Below are positions 23,391 through 34,237 of a DNA stretch of 64,000 nucleotides, one piece after another. Under the pieces are notes generated by a model. It made no database searches. It was not told the DNA's origin and worked only from the letters and a program-made list of their open reading frames with translations. Made by a program: the position numbers and the translations under genes. Position 1 is the first letter of the stretch, and each line of letters opens with the position of its first letter. This DNA comes from Microthyrium microscopicum (lineage: Eukaryota > Ascomycota > Dothideomycetes > Microthyriales > Microthyriaceae): the NCBI GenBank assembly GCA_010405405.1, contig MU004243.1, forward strand, positions 243,340 through 307,339. Reading direction: 5' to 3'.

Positions 23391-24693
23391 TTACTGAAGC
23401 GGCTTCTTCATCTCAAGGATCTGAAGAAGCTGAGCAAAGAACATAAGCTCCCCGGAGGCTTGATTCAAGACGGCGGGTTTGATTGTGAGGATCGGGCTTC
23501 CTTCCTCCGATTGCCAAACTGTCAGGTCTAGGCTTTTGGCGATTCGGACTGCTGCACGAATATCGCGTCTGGATAGTGCACGACTCTTGCCCGCGCTGGA
23601 CACTGGGTACCGGTCCACACCTTCGAAATCAAGTTCATAGTCCCCAGCCCATGAATGAGGCGGCCAGTCTAGCATGCAGCCGTAGACGCGTTTCATAGCA
23701 TCTCTACAGTGGAATGCTTTGCCGTCACAATCGTACAAATAGCTTGAAGGACCCGAATGGTCGATCAGTAGGATGATCTCCTTTAACTCAGGGAAATAGC
23801 TCAATGCCCTGCGAATGATTAGTCGGCCTGAATGATGATAAATTGTCTCGCATCATATCTGCCACGATACAGGTATAAGACAATCTTCAGTAGCACGCTT
23901 CGCTGTGATAGTTCATCCTGGACCAAACAGATATGGAAGATTTGAAGTAAGAAAGGGGATTGCGGCGACAGATCTTACCAAAAAATTGCACGCGGATCAA
24001 AACCTGGAACAGTTATGCGTGTAATCAGCTTTCTCGAGGATGTGCTCAGTCTCTTGGTGTTGAAGATGAATAGTTGACGCGCAGGGTTCTTCAGAAGTTC
24101 GTGGTGATGACTATCCCACAAATAGAGGTCAGGCACAGCCAAATTTAGTCGCTGGAAGGTTCGATCATGGCTTTCCCAGTGAATTGCTCTACAGGTTCCG
24201 ACCATAGCCAGTTGAGCCATCGGAGGCTGAACCTTGCGGAGATCTCGACATTCCTCAAAGCTGGATGCCAATTCATCGTAAATCAAGTATCTGAGTTCGC
24301 GCGGCAATCGAAGAAGCAAACACTGTTCTTGGTTTTGACGAGTTATGCTTTCTGTGCGCGTGTTGATTTCGGGGATTTCGAGATCTCGATGAGCCGAATC
24401 GGGCTGAATTGTGTAAGTAAAAATCTTTAACAGCATTGCAATTAAAAGTGAGGCGGAGAAGCGCAATTAATCCAATGTCTACCGCTGATGAATTAGCGAT
24501 CAAGGCTTACCTCTGTAGCCATCATTGACTCGACTTGGTCGGCAAGATGACTAGCGGCTGATTCTGCTTTGCGGACTTCTAATAAGTTTGCTTCGAACTG
24601 GGCTGCTTTGCGAACTTCTGACCATGCTTCGAGCTCGTCTAGAAGTAGGTCTTTGAGACTCTTCTCCTCAGATTTGGCTACTTGGTCCGACAT
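23391..24693 (-). CDS. Array copy F: LPxEIR (F-box/2EXR-like) protein
   Basis: Three exons: 24693-24511, 24403-23979, 23808-23391; 341 residues. Exon 1 encodes a helical, charged lead (MSDQVAKSEEKSLKDLLLDE) ending MMATE, a likely coiled coil absent from the other copies. Exon 2 opens PDSAHRDLEIPEINTRTESI and carries LLLRLPRELRYLIYDELASS, AMVGTCRAIHWESHDRTFQR and LSTSSRKLITRITV, ending in the conserved Trp. Exon 3 reads ALSYFPELKEIILLIDH, AGDYELDFEGV and LMFFAQLLQILEM. The second intron is long for this genome (170 bases). It is the 5'-most array member, divergent from the Artemis-like gene with 424 bases between the two start codons. Confidence 0.8.
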
Positions 24694-24955
24694 TATGCGC
24701 CAACACTTGCTAGTAAAAGTCGCAAGAAAAGAGGATGGATGGGTGTGCGAGGATGCAAAATGTGCGAGGTTTAAGAGGCGGGTGGAAGTGGAAAGGAAAG
24801 AGGATGGATGGGTGTGCCGCGAACTTATTAAAGAACGAGGTTGAGCAGGTTGTGACAACCAGAAGTTAGAGGTTCATGTTTTCAGCCTGATGGTGAAGCT
24901 CGAGGCGCCTGGTCCAAGGGGTGGTGCGTGCCCAATTTAGTGCTTCACGTGCGTT

Positions 24956-24995
24956 CGTGGTTACCACGCGAGTGGCGTCCCTTCCTGAAAGGGAC
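24956..24995. promoter_or_regulatory. Two adjacent dyads in the copy F / Artemis-like divergent promoter
   Basis: CGTGGTTACCACG (24956-24968) is a perfect 5-base inverted repeat with a 3-base loop. Eight bases on, CCCTTCCTGAAAGGGA (24979-24994) is a second dyad, of the type found before array copies B, C and E. They lie about 265-300 bases upstream of copy F and about 125-160 bases upstream of the nuclease gene. Which gene they serve is unknown. Confidence 0.35.
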
Positions 24996-25117
24996 AACGC
25001 GTACTTGCTCTTCCCTTTGCGATTTATCCGCTTCATCGATCGTGTTTGGACCAGAAACGCACCCTAAACCGCTAAAAGATGCATTAAGAGATGCATCAAT
25101 GTCATTAGCGGTTGATA

Positions 25118-27246
25118 ATGTCGACCTTCCGGGGCTTCCTGTCCGGTATGGGTCTCCTCGCTGGCTCCGTTTCCGTTCTTCTACTAACAAAACCCAGAGT
25201 TTCCTCGAATACGCATCGACTTCTTCAGAATAGTGGATGGGCAACCTCCACCATTGGCATGTTTTCTGAGCCATGTTCATTCGGATCATCTGGCAGGACT
25301 GGAATCGCTCAAGGCACCATTTGTGTACTGCTCACCTGCAACAAAAGAGGTTAGTTGGACCTTGATCTCCAAATGGTCTGCTTCATTTGATCTGTATCCG
25401 AAATCTATTCCCTCAATACAATTTATCCGAAATCAATAGCTTACGTGTCCAGGTTCTGTTACGGCTTGAGAAATACCCATCTCGTATGAACTTTGCGAAA
25501 GGAATTCTGGAAACTAGACTACAGACATACAAGAACCTCAAGAAACTATTGAAGCCCGTCCCGTTCGAGACACCCACAGAGATTGAATTGCAGCCTGGCA
25601 ATACCATCCGAGTAACGCTGTTCGATGCAAATCATTGCATTGGGGCAGCAATGTTTCTGATCGAAGGCGATGGAAAAGCTATCATATATACAGGAGACAT
25701 TCGATCCGAATCATGGTGGGTAAACTCGCTAGTTCAAAACCCAGTCTTGCTTCCTTATGCCTCTGGCCTACATTATCTTGATAACATATATCTTGATACT
25801 ACCTTCGCCACGAAGAAAGCCGTCTATCAAAAGTTTCCATCCAAGGCGGAGGGCCTCAAAGAGCTCCTAGAGAAAGTATCACAGTACCCAAAAGACACAA
25901 TGTTCTATTTTCAATCTTGGACGTTTGGTTATGAAAATGTTTGGATCGCGTTATCTTCGTTTCTGGATACACAAGTTCATCTTGATTCCTATCGTTGGGG
26001 TATATATCGTTCTCTGGCCAAAGTAAAGGAAGGTCCTCCATGCCAGGAGGCGCCTCAACTCTCTGGCTTTTACTTGGGCAATCATTTCAAGCAGGGATGT
26101 CTCACTCAAGAATCGGCTGGAAGACTTCACAGCTGTGAAAAAGGCTCTGGCTGTTCAGTGATAGACGGAAATTCAGAAGTGGTCACAATACTCCCAGTCA
26201 TAACTCGCCGTCAGGATGGTCTTACAGTCTACGAAGTTGGAGCTGGAGGTGGCCAAGGAGACTTGAATCAGATCCAAGAACTAGAACTACCAGACGTTGC
26301 ATCGTTGGACCAGCTGGTCGAACTTTGTGGCGATGTGATTAGCGACCAGAAAGTCCTTCTGAAAGTCGTCAAAATGCTACTTACCAAAGGCAAAGGACAG
26401 AAATCTCGAATACGACTAGAATCTCATGTCAATGATATCGGGGCCGACAGCTTCGAGCAACAAGTCAAAATAGAGAGGCTAGTGGATGAACTAGTGCGAA
26501 TGGTGGATACTCCTGCCAGCGAAGAAGCTGATGATTCTTATATTCCAAACTCAACGGCCGCCCAGTTGCCCAGGACAATCACGTTTCCATATTCTCGCCA
26601 TAGTTCGTACTCAGAATTATGCGAACTTGTCTCTGCATTCCAGCCAAAGCAGGTGTACCCATGCACAGTTGACGAAATGACCTGGACGCCTGCAGTCGGA
26701 ATGGCACATTTGTTTGGCCACTGTTGCTCTGGCACTCGTTTTGAACATGACGATGAGATGATGGTAAAGTATAGTGATCGGGTGGAACAGGAGACGCAAG
26801 ATCAGGAGCAACAAACGCAGACGGACTCAAATATACGATCTGATAGTGCTACCGAAAGCCAAGTGACGCAAATCCTCATTGCCGAGCAGATCAGTTCCCC
26901 GGCAAACGCAGAAAACAATGTGAAGCATACCGCTGAGCAGAACCACTTCGCTGGTACCCAGTACGAAACTGTCAATGAATCTTTTCGAAGTGCTCGATCC
27001 AATGCTGCAAGCCTGGATCGCCAGTCATCAGTAGGGGAAGTCCCGTCACCGAAGAAGTCTCAGAAACGGAAACGTGAGGGTGGCCAGAGCAAGGCCGATC
27101 AATCTCGACCTGGAAAGGAAAGTACGATTATGGAATGGGCTTATCAAGCAGCTAGAAGTGGTGATTGGGACAGCTTTTCGGCAGGACTCGTGTCTGTTCG
27201 AGGATTAAACGAGTCCTTTGAATTACCGCTCATGGAGGATGATTGA
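25118..27246 (+). CDS. Artemis/Pso2-type metallo-beta-lactamase DNA repair nuclease
   Basis: Three exons: 25118-25145, 25198-25349, 25453-27246; 657 residues, introns of 52 and 103 bases. MSTFRGFLSEFPRIRIDFFR and CFLSHVHSDHLAGL (HxHxDH, residues 35-40) are the metallo-beta-lactamase start; DANHCIGAAMFLIEGDGKA gives the next His and YTGDIR the bridging Asp. LLRLEKYPSRMNFAKGILET and FYFQSWTFGYENVW match the beta-CASP region of the Artemis/SNM1 group. These enzymes trim hairpins and damaged ends in double-strand break or crosslink repair in the nucleus. The N-terminus is closer to Artemis (DCLRE1C) than to Pso2. The last 170 residues are polar and basic, with a possible nuclear signal at KKSQKRKREGG. 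DAGHCPG of the family is DANHCIG here. Confidence 0.92.
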
Positions 27247-27872
27247 TGTTGAGATTTGCGTACGACTTATGATGTTTAGATACCCATTTACGAGAACAAA
27301 GATAAGATATAATGATTCTGAAAACGACCTAACATATGATTCCACGAGTGAGGCCAGTCTTAAATGTCATTTCTTGATCCAGAAAGGGTGGAGAGATCGG
27401 GCCGACGAACTGGCTCCGATCGGAGGACCAGGATTAAGCGGTCGGCAATTGGAGGCCAGTGAGGTTTGTTAGTGTCACATCCTCCCATCGATACTGGCTG
27501 CTACTAACTTACTAGCAACAACTACTACTCTACTACTACCTACTCACCACCTTACCGCTTCACTCCCATTTCTCTCATACACTATATTCATACCGCTAAT
27601 CGCCTTCCCAATACTTCTATCTACTAATTCTTCCATCTCTTGTACCTCAAATATCCCCGCCAATCATCAGCCAGTCTGCTCGCTACAATTCCCCGCTCCC
27701 AAAGTCCCCGCCAAGTTCCAACCGGTACAAATTTAATACTCTAGAGTACATCCTGCGACCGTGTTTCAACCTCCAGTCTTACGTGCACTCTACCCCAGGG
27801 AAAGCATCTCTCCACCTAGCGCTACTTCTGACCTGTCAACAATTCTTTTGCCGGCTTTGCTCCGGCTGCTCA
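27247..27872. other. Promoter and leader of the PAS kinase gene
   Basis: About 625 bases between co-directional genes. From about 27500 on it is pyrimidine-rich (runs of CTACTAC and CTCAC), typical of fungal 5' leaders. No gene is seen. Confidence 0.4.
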
Positions 27873-30800
27873 ATGCTCATGAGCCCGCCAAATCAAAAAG
27901 GTAACACCCGTCAGACATCTCTAGTCTCCGGCAACCGGCTTGCACCTTGCTGTCGTCACAGTCTTCTGTCACACGGCATGTTGTCTTGCAAATATATGCA
28001 CGGGCTAATAATCAAATCTAGATCGATTCCAAGACATACCAAACCCCTCGAGTAGTCATGTTGCTCGCAGACAAAATCCCATTCCGAAAAATTACAGCAC
28101 CTCAAACCTATTGTCCGTTGTGAACCCGCCGAAACTCAGTCTATCAACCCCTAGAAACCGCTATTCGCTCGATGTAGAAAGTGTTCTCCGTGCGGGTGAA
28201 GATGCCGACAAACTTTCACAGTATGTCAACAGTGGCTAGACGTGATTGTAGCGTTTAACCGTCATGTCAATTCCTGTCTTGGACCATTTGCTGATACATT
28301 GGGTGCTTTTAGATCCCCAATGATTCCAGAACATGCTGGCGAGCATGGATTAGGCCTATCTGGTTTGCGAAGGATAAGACAAGAACCCAGTGCTTTTAGA
28401 GACAATGGAGTAAGAAATCCCCATAGAAAGTTTCCCTCATTTGCTATCTAAACACTTGAACGCCGGCCCTCGTGTGTCTGATCCTTACCCTGGCTCCAAT
28501 TATTCATCCGCAAACTGACTATATACTGATGAATTCCAGAGTGCTACAGCTCCTCAGTCGAGATCTGCCTCGCTCAGTCTCTCGCCGAACGTCTCCCGAT
28601 CGCCAAACCCCAGTCGGTCACCCTCATCATCTTTGGCTATGCCACCTGTTATAAAGTCCATAGAAGATCTTAGCCGGTTTCCATCTGAATCTCTCCATTC
28701 CTTTTCCTTTGCACACCAATCCGAAGAATCGATACACAATCGACAAAATGTTCTCAAGCGATCCATGGACTTTATGAGAGACAAGCTTGGTTGGGCAGCG
28801 AGTAATCCTGGTTTAGCAGCAGCACAAGCTCGTCTAAGCGGCGATCATGAAGTTCAAAGCATGATGGAGCTGTTGTCGAGGGCAAATCTCATTGGTGACG
28901 ATGCGCATCACGCACATGGACTTGGAATTGCTGCTCCCATTACTGGACCTGCGGATATATCTGGAAATCCTTTTGATGACAGCTTCAGTCTCCCACGTTC
29001 AGAAAGCCCCGATCATCTCGCTGAATCGATAGCGTCTGTCACCAGCTTCAAATCACCTGATCTTGCTCTGGACTCACTTTCTCAATTAACTGAGAAGTCT
29101 ACTGAAATCAGAGGCGAAACTACTTTGGATACCCTTTCCAAGGCCGTTGCTGATGACCCCTCACACCGCGAAACTGCACCGCGACAACCCCGATCTTTTC
29201 TCAAACGAACTCTCACCAATACAGACGATCTCTCATTACAGTCTAAACTTAATGAGACTTTGGCCCAGCCATATACAGTTAATGAAGGTCGCTCTATAGA
29301 TCCCTCACCGTCTCGTTATCCTGGACTGCCCCCCTTGAAACTCGCCACTTCAATGACTGCTCCGCCTAATCATATGACTCCTGTTACAGCCGCACCCCAT
29401 GGCCATGGAAACCGATGGGCCCCTGTTTCCCAAGCCATTTTTACAACTGAAGCAAATGCTCCTTGGACGATTACTGCTGCCAATGACCTGGCTTGCCTTG
29501 TGTTTGGAGTGACTAACGCAGAGGTTCGAAAATTGGGCATCCTCGAGGTAGTGAAGGAGGAACGTCGAAAATGGTTGGAAGACAAACTTCGGGACCCAGA
29601 GGGTGGCTCTTCTAGAAAAGCACCTCTAAGTCAAAGTCAAAGGAGTAGTCCCAGCGCGACTACTCACATGAAAGTTGGAAGTGGGATAACAGCCAAGCTT
29701 CTAAGTAAGCCTTCGTCGCGTGTGACTGGAGTTGGGTCTAAACGAAGAGCGCAAACAGATGATGGCGTCGGCTCGAGCTTTACATCGAAAAGTAAAGTCA
29801 AGGGTGGTCTCAACCACACTGCCCACAAATCGCGAGGTGTGCTGCTATGCGGTGACGTTGTACCCATCAAAAAGCGTAATGGGACTCTTGGTTCTGCTAC
29901 TCTGTGGGTGAAAGAAAAAAAGGGCGGTCTCATTTGGGTTCTTGAAGAAATCGCTGAAGACCTTGCCTTCGTTACTGTTGATGAGGTAGGTTGTGTGGTT
30001 AAAGCCGAAGGTGCTGTGGAACAGATCTGGGGAGGTGAAAGAATAAGACGAGGAATGGATATCAAGAGATTGATTCCCGCGATACCTCGACTTGCCGGCA
30101 CCAATACTGGTGCTCTGGATTACCAATCCATCACCGACACCACGACTTATACCGCTAGAACATCAAACGATCTCAGCATACCCGTGACCGTCTTCCCAAC
30201 AGATCGAACTTTTAGTGTCTCCAGCTTTCCACACATTGCCGGAATTATGGTTCTCAATAGCCATAATTTGCAAATATCTAGCTCCAACACCGTCTTCTCC
30301 AATGCTCTATTTGGACAATCTCGACCCGAAGGGTTACACATCAACGAAATTATTCCCGGATTTGACACTTTGCTCCACCTCATATCTGACGAGGAAAAAG
30401 TAAAGCTTGTGGACGGTATGGTCATTCCAGAGCACAGCTTTCGACGGGCTAGAGCACTTGTAGCGATGCGCGAAGGGCATTCCAGTGCTATTTCGATCTT
30501 CTTACGACCAAGTGGAATACCTGCTCGTCATCGTGATGGATCAGAAATCATGGTTGACATTCAGATGAGAGTAGTCAAAAGCGAGAGGTCTCATGTTGTT
30601 GAAGATGTCATTGAGGAATTAGAGGAAGAAGGAACCGTTGGTTCTAGCCAACAACCTACCACTGAAGTAGTGTACGCCCTCTGGATCACGTACTCTCGAC
30701 ATCTTCATGCTTCTCTTCATGAACTCGACACCGGCGTACTATCAAAGCCCTCACGTGCTCCTTCACCATGTCAACAGCCCGCTCCAGGTCAATCCGATCA

Positions 30801-31851
30801 TGTTCCCGATCTCCAATTGGATGATGATTCGCACATCCCATCCAAGACTTTGACAGCACTATCCCGTCAGCTCAAAGGCGTTGTCAAATCACTCACCAAA
30901 GACAAATCTGCTCCTTCTAGCGAATCCGAAGGATCTACAGACATCAAAGATGGGACCCCTCAGCGAAAGACAATCAACGACTTTGTCGTTATCGAAGATA
31001 TGGGCCAAGGTGCTTATGGTCAGGTCAAACTATGCCGCTACAAGCGTCCACCGGGCAAGAAAATGGTCATCAAATACGTCACAAAGAAGCGCATATTAGT
31101 CGACACTTGGACGCGCGACCGCAAACTCGGCACTGTGCCTCTCGAAATTCACGTGCTCAACTACCTGCGTCGTGAGGACCTCAAGCACCCGAACATTGTC
31201 GAGATGGCCGACTTCTTTGAGGACGATGTCAATTACTATATCGAGATGGTCCCACACGGCCTGCCAGGCATGGACTTGTTTGACTATATTGAGCTACGCG
31301 CAGACATGAGCGAGAAGGAGGCGCGTAAGATCTTTGTACAAGTCGCCGAAGCAGTCTGCCATCTGCACATCAAAGCTAAAGTCGTACATCGCGATATCAA
31401 GGATGAGAATGTTATTCTTGATGGTGATGGTAATATAAAGCTTATTGACTTTGGGAGTGCGGCGTATATTAAGAATGGGCCGTTTGATGTCTTTGTCGGC
31501 ACTATTGGTCAGTCTAAAATTTCTATCTTTCTTCTCCTTTTCCTTGCGCTAACATTATATCTAGATTATGCTGCACCCGAAGTTCTTGCTGGTCAACCAT
31601 ACCGCGGCAAAGAGCAGGATGTCTGGGCTCTCGGCATCCTACTGTACACCATCATCTACAAAGAGAATCCATTCTACAGTATCGACGAGATCATGGACCA
31701 CGATCTGCGCGTGCCATACGTTATCAGCGAAACCAGCATTGATCTGGTACGACTCATGCTGAATCGCGACGTAGACCAGCGCATATCCATCACAGAGGTA
31801 TTGGAGCATCCTTGGTGTCGCGGCGTGGGCGCGGAGGAAGACCAGAAGTAG
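27873..31851 (+). CDS. PSK1: PAS-domain serine/threonine kinase (PSK1/PSK2-like)
   Basis: Five exons: 27873-27900, 28022-28220, 28313-28409, 28540-31507, 31565-31851; 1192 residues. The first exons read MLMSPPNQKDRFQDIPNPSS, PPKLSLSTPRNRYSLD and GLRRIRQEPSAF; all joins keep frame. A PAS-like region spans about residues 395-450 (APWTITAANDLACLVFG), with a second likely at 600-700. The kinase domain is at about 925-1190: GQGAYGQVKL loop, VIKYV lysine, VHRDIKDENVIL at about 1057, LIDFGSAAYI, and GTIDYAAPEVL formed across the last splice. PAS kinases couple nutrient state to glycogen and cell-wall glucan synthesis in yeast. Two in-frame ATGs (27873, 27879) open exon 1. A long Ser/Pro-rich N-terminus is usual for the family. 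Confidence 0.94.
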
Positions 31852-32359
31852 GAGCAAACGATGAAGATCATGAAATGGAATCATGAAATAGCAACATGAG
31901 ATCATGAGCTGGCTTTGAAATGAAACAGGATGGACGCACCATTTTATCAGAGATGTGGGTCGTGGAGCTTTTCGATAGAGATGACTGTTGCTGAATTTGG
32001 GTATTTTGATGCAGCAATGTGTCTAATTTGTCCTTTTCTACGTTACTAGGTCTATATGGCGTTATGATACCAAACTGGGCCAAAGGGCTTCCCCAGGCAT
32101 AGGATGCAGGCAATGTTGATTTTTTTCCGGAGTCGTGCTACAAAGGCACTGGGATCTGATATGAGGATGAAAATAGCCTCTGGCTACTGAACAGTAGAAA
32201 TTGTATATTTCGCTGATACCTACCCTGGGCTCTGCGTACTTGATTCGCCTCGTAAATGTTTTTACAATTGAGTTTCCTTACAGGTTCTAGCTTTACAGCT
32301 TGCTAATCATACAGGTATCGTGTCGCCTCCCCGTTGTGTTGTTACATAAATGCGGACAT
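31852..32359. other. Convergent 3' region, nothing recognised
   Basis: About 510 bases between PSK1 and TSC13. ATCATGA strings recur just after the PSK1 stop (31868-31905). No gene is seen. Confidence 0.4.
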
Positions 32360-33513
32360 CTATGCTACGAAAGGAATCATTGTTGCCCGCTTCTTCTTGT
32401 ACTTGTCTTGAAACTCCTTGCGATACCTTCGTTCTTTCTTCTGCGCCCACACCAGCATCTGTCCGCCTGCCACCGCCGTGAAGAGCACAGTGCTCCAGCT
32501 CAGCGTCACAAGACACATGCCTACCCAAGCTAGCACCTCAAACGTGTAGTTGGGACATGTCACGAGCCCAAAGCCGAATCCGCGGGGTATCGCTCGTGTC
32601 GTCGTGCCCGCTGGTCGCAGGTTCGCTAGCACGTAATGTGTGTAGAGGTTGCCGAGCTCTCCAATGACAAAAAGCGCGAGGCCGACTTTGACAATGAGGG
32701 AGTCGGATGTGAGAGATGCGGTGGGTGAGGTGGGTGAGTACACCCAGTAGGCGATATTGGCACCCGCCAGAGCCCAGTAATGCGCGCTATTCTTGACGAT
32801 GTTGAAGGCTGGCATAGTCGCCGAGCTGAATCGATGCAGAAAGAGTGTTTCTAGCTCGCGTTTGGCGAAATGGATAGTGCTGAGCACTAGTGCTAATGTC
32901 TGCGCGCTTGATGGTGCGGGGAAGTCAAGTTGTGTGCCTGGGCCATTGGGGTTGCCGTACAAGTGCGCGCGCGCAAAGTAGAGGATTGGGTGGATTAGAA
33001 GAGGTCCGAGATATTCGATGACGAAAACTGTACGCCATGCGATTTGAGGACCAAGATCTTTGACGCTGAGAACGGTGCCATCATTGAGCGATGCGGTTGC
33101 GAGAGAGACGGGGTTTGAGGCGGCAAGGACACTTGAGTCGTTGGTAATGCGTAGGCGGTGGATTGAGAGGCCAGTTTTCTAGAGAGTCGTCAGTATAATT
33201 GGAGCTAACACGCTTGAAAAGACTAAATGGTCTTTTTCGTGGTGAAATCATAAAACGCTCATCGCATTCGATGGTAGCCACAGGACTCATTAAAGAACGC
33301 ATTCTATGGTAACCATCGAGTAAGAAGGGAGATATGATAGTTTCGAGTATGTTGGATTTCAACAACTGTGGTTTTGCACGGGGAAATCTAGAGTACCGAG
33401 GACAGGTGGTTGTAGATGTCGGCGGTGGAAGCAGTCGAGGGGAGAGTGATTTCTTTAGGGAGACGTTTAATAGGCCGGCCACGCGGCTGAACTTGAAAGG
33501 TGATGTCGGCCAT
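32360..33513 (-). CDS. TSC13: Very-long-chain enoyl-CoA reductase TSC13
   Basis: Two exons, 33513-33397 and 33178-32360; 311 residues, the usual length (310 in yeast). Exon 1 is MADITFQVQPRGRPIKRLPK with a ubiquitin-like start; the join reads NHLSSKTGLSIHRLRITN. The C-terminal steroid-reductase domain has FAKRELETLFLHRFS with the catalytic-type Lys, VTCPNYTFEVLAW with a conserved Tyr, several membrane spans and the ending KKKRATMIPF with an ER-type lysine-rich tail. It catalyses the last step of fatty-acid elongation to C26 in the ER, feeding sphingolipids. The intron, 218 bases, is four times the local norm and holds a short match to another gene (see findings). Confidence 0.95.
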
Positions 33514-34237
33514 AGTTGTTGATGGCTGGGGGAGTGTTATTTGTGAGAAGAGGGAAGAAATGACCAAGATGTCTCGTTTGGGAAGTTGGTGATGGGACAT
33601 TGAATTGACAAAATCGCCAATGCACGACTTCACGTGATATTAAATTGCGCTTACTACAATACCATCCAGCCTCTAACATTTCAAAACCTCACAAAAGTAC
33701 GGAGTAGTTTGTTTCGACAAATGTGCTGGTTCTTAGACGCATTGCTTGACTGTTTACTGTAAATCACTTTAACTTCCAAAGCAGGCTGTTGAAGTTTGAC
33801 GTCAGGCAGAAGGATTCGTCCACGTTCAAGCTTTTCGCTCAACCTGTCCATGACCGGAGAACTACCTTTGTACGATCTGCTCGTGTATCGTTTATTTGAC
33901 TATGATCTCATCTAGAGCTCAAGTGTTTCGATGTTCGGTGTACCACCATGGATGGTCGCTTGTAACAGAATGAGGAGGTACCAAACACGACCTAAAAAGC
34001 TCTATATGGCGTCAATCGTTCAGCCTGATGGACTGCAGCTTACAAATTTCACAGACGAATCCATTCATGCCCCTCATCTGCAAGCCTGCTACAGGAGAGG
34101 TCGAGGCTATGATTCATTCTTGGATAAGCACATCGCCTCAATCCTCCTAACTTGCATTCAAACATGAGTACTTAGTACTTACCGATCAAACTTCTCAATT
34201 AGACCCGCCGATAAACCCCAAATTGACCCCATTCATT
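33514..34237. other. Divergent intergenic region
   Basis: About 720 bases between TSC13 (minus) and the deaminase-like gene (plus). An open frame at 33931-34167 has no protein signature. CAGCCTGATGGA at 34021 recurs near 15853 in the array. No gene is called. Confidence 0.35.

Noticed and set aside
33931-34167. 78-codon plus-strand frame before the deaminase-like gene
   Set aside because: ATG present but no protein signature and no splice to the downstream gene; regarded as chance.
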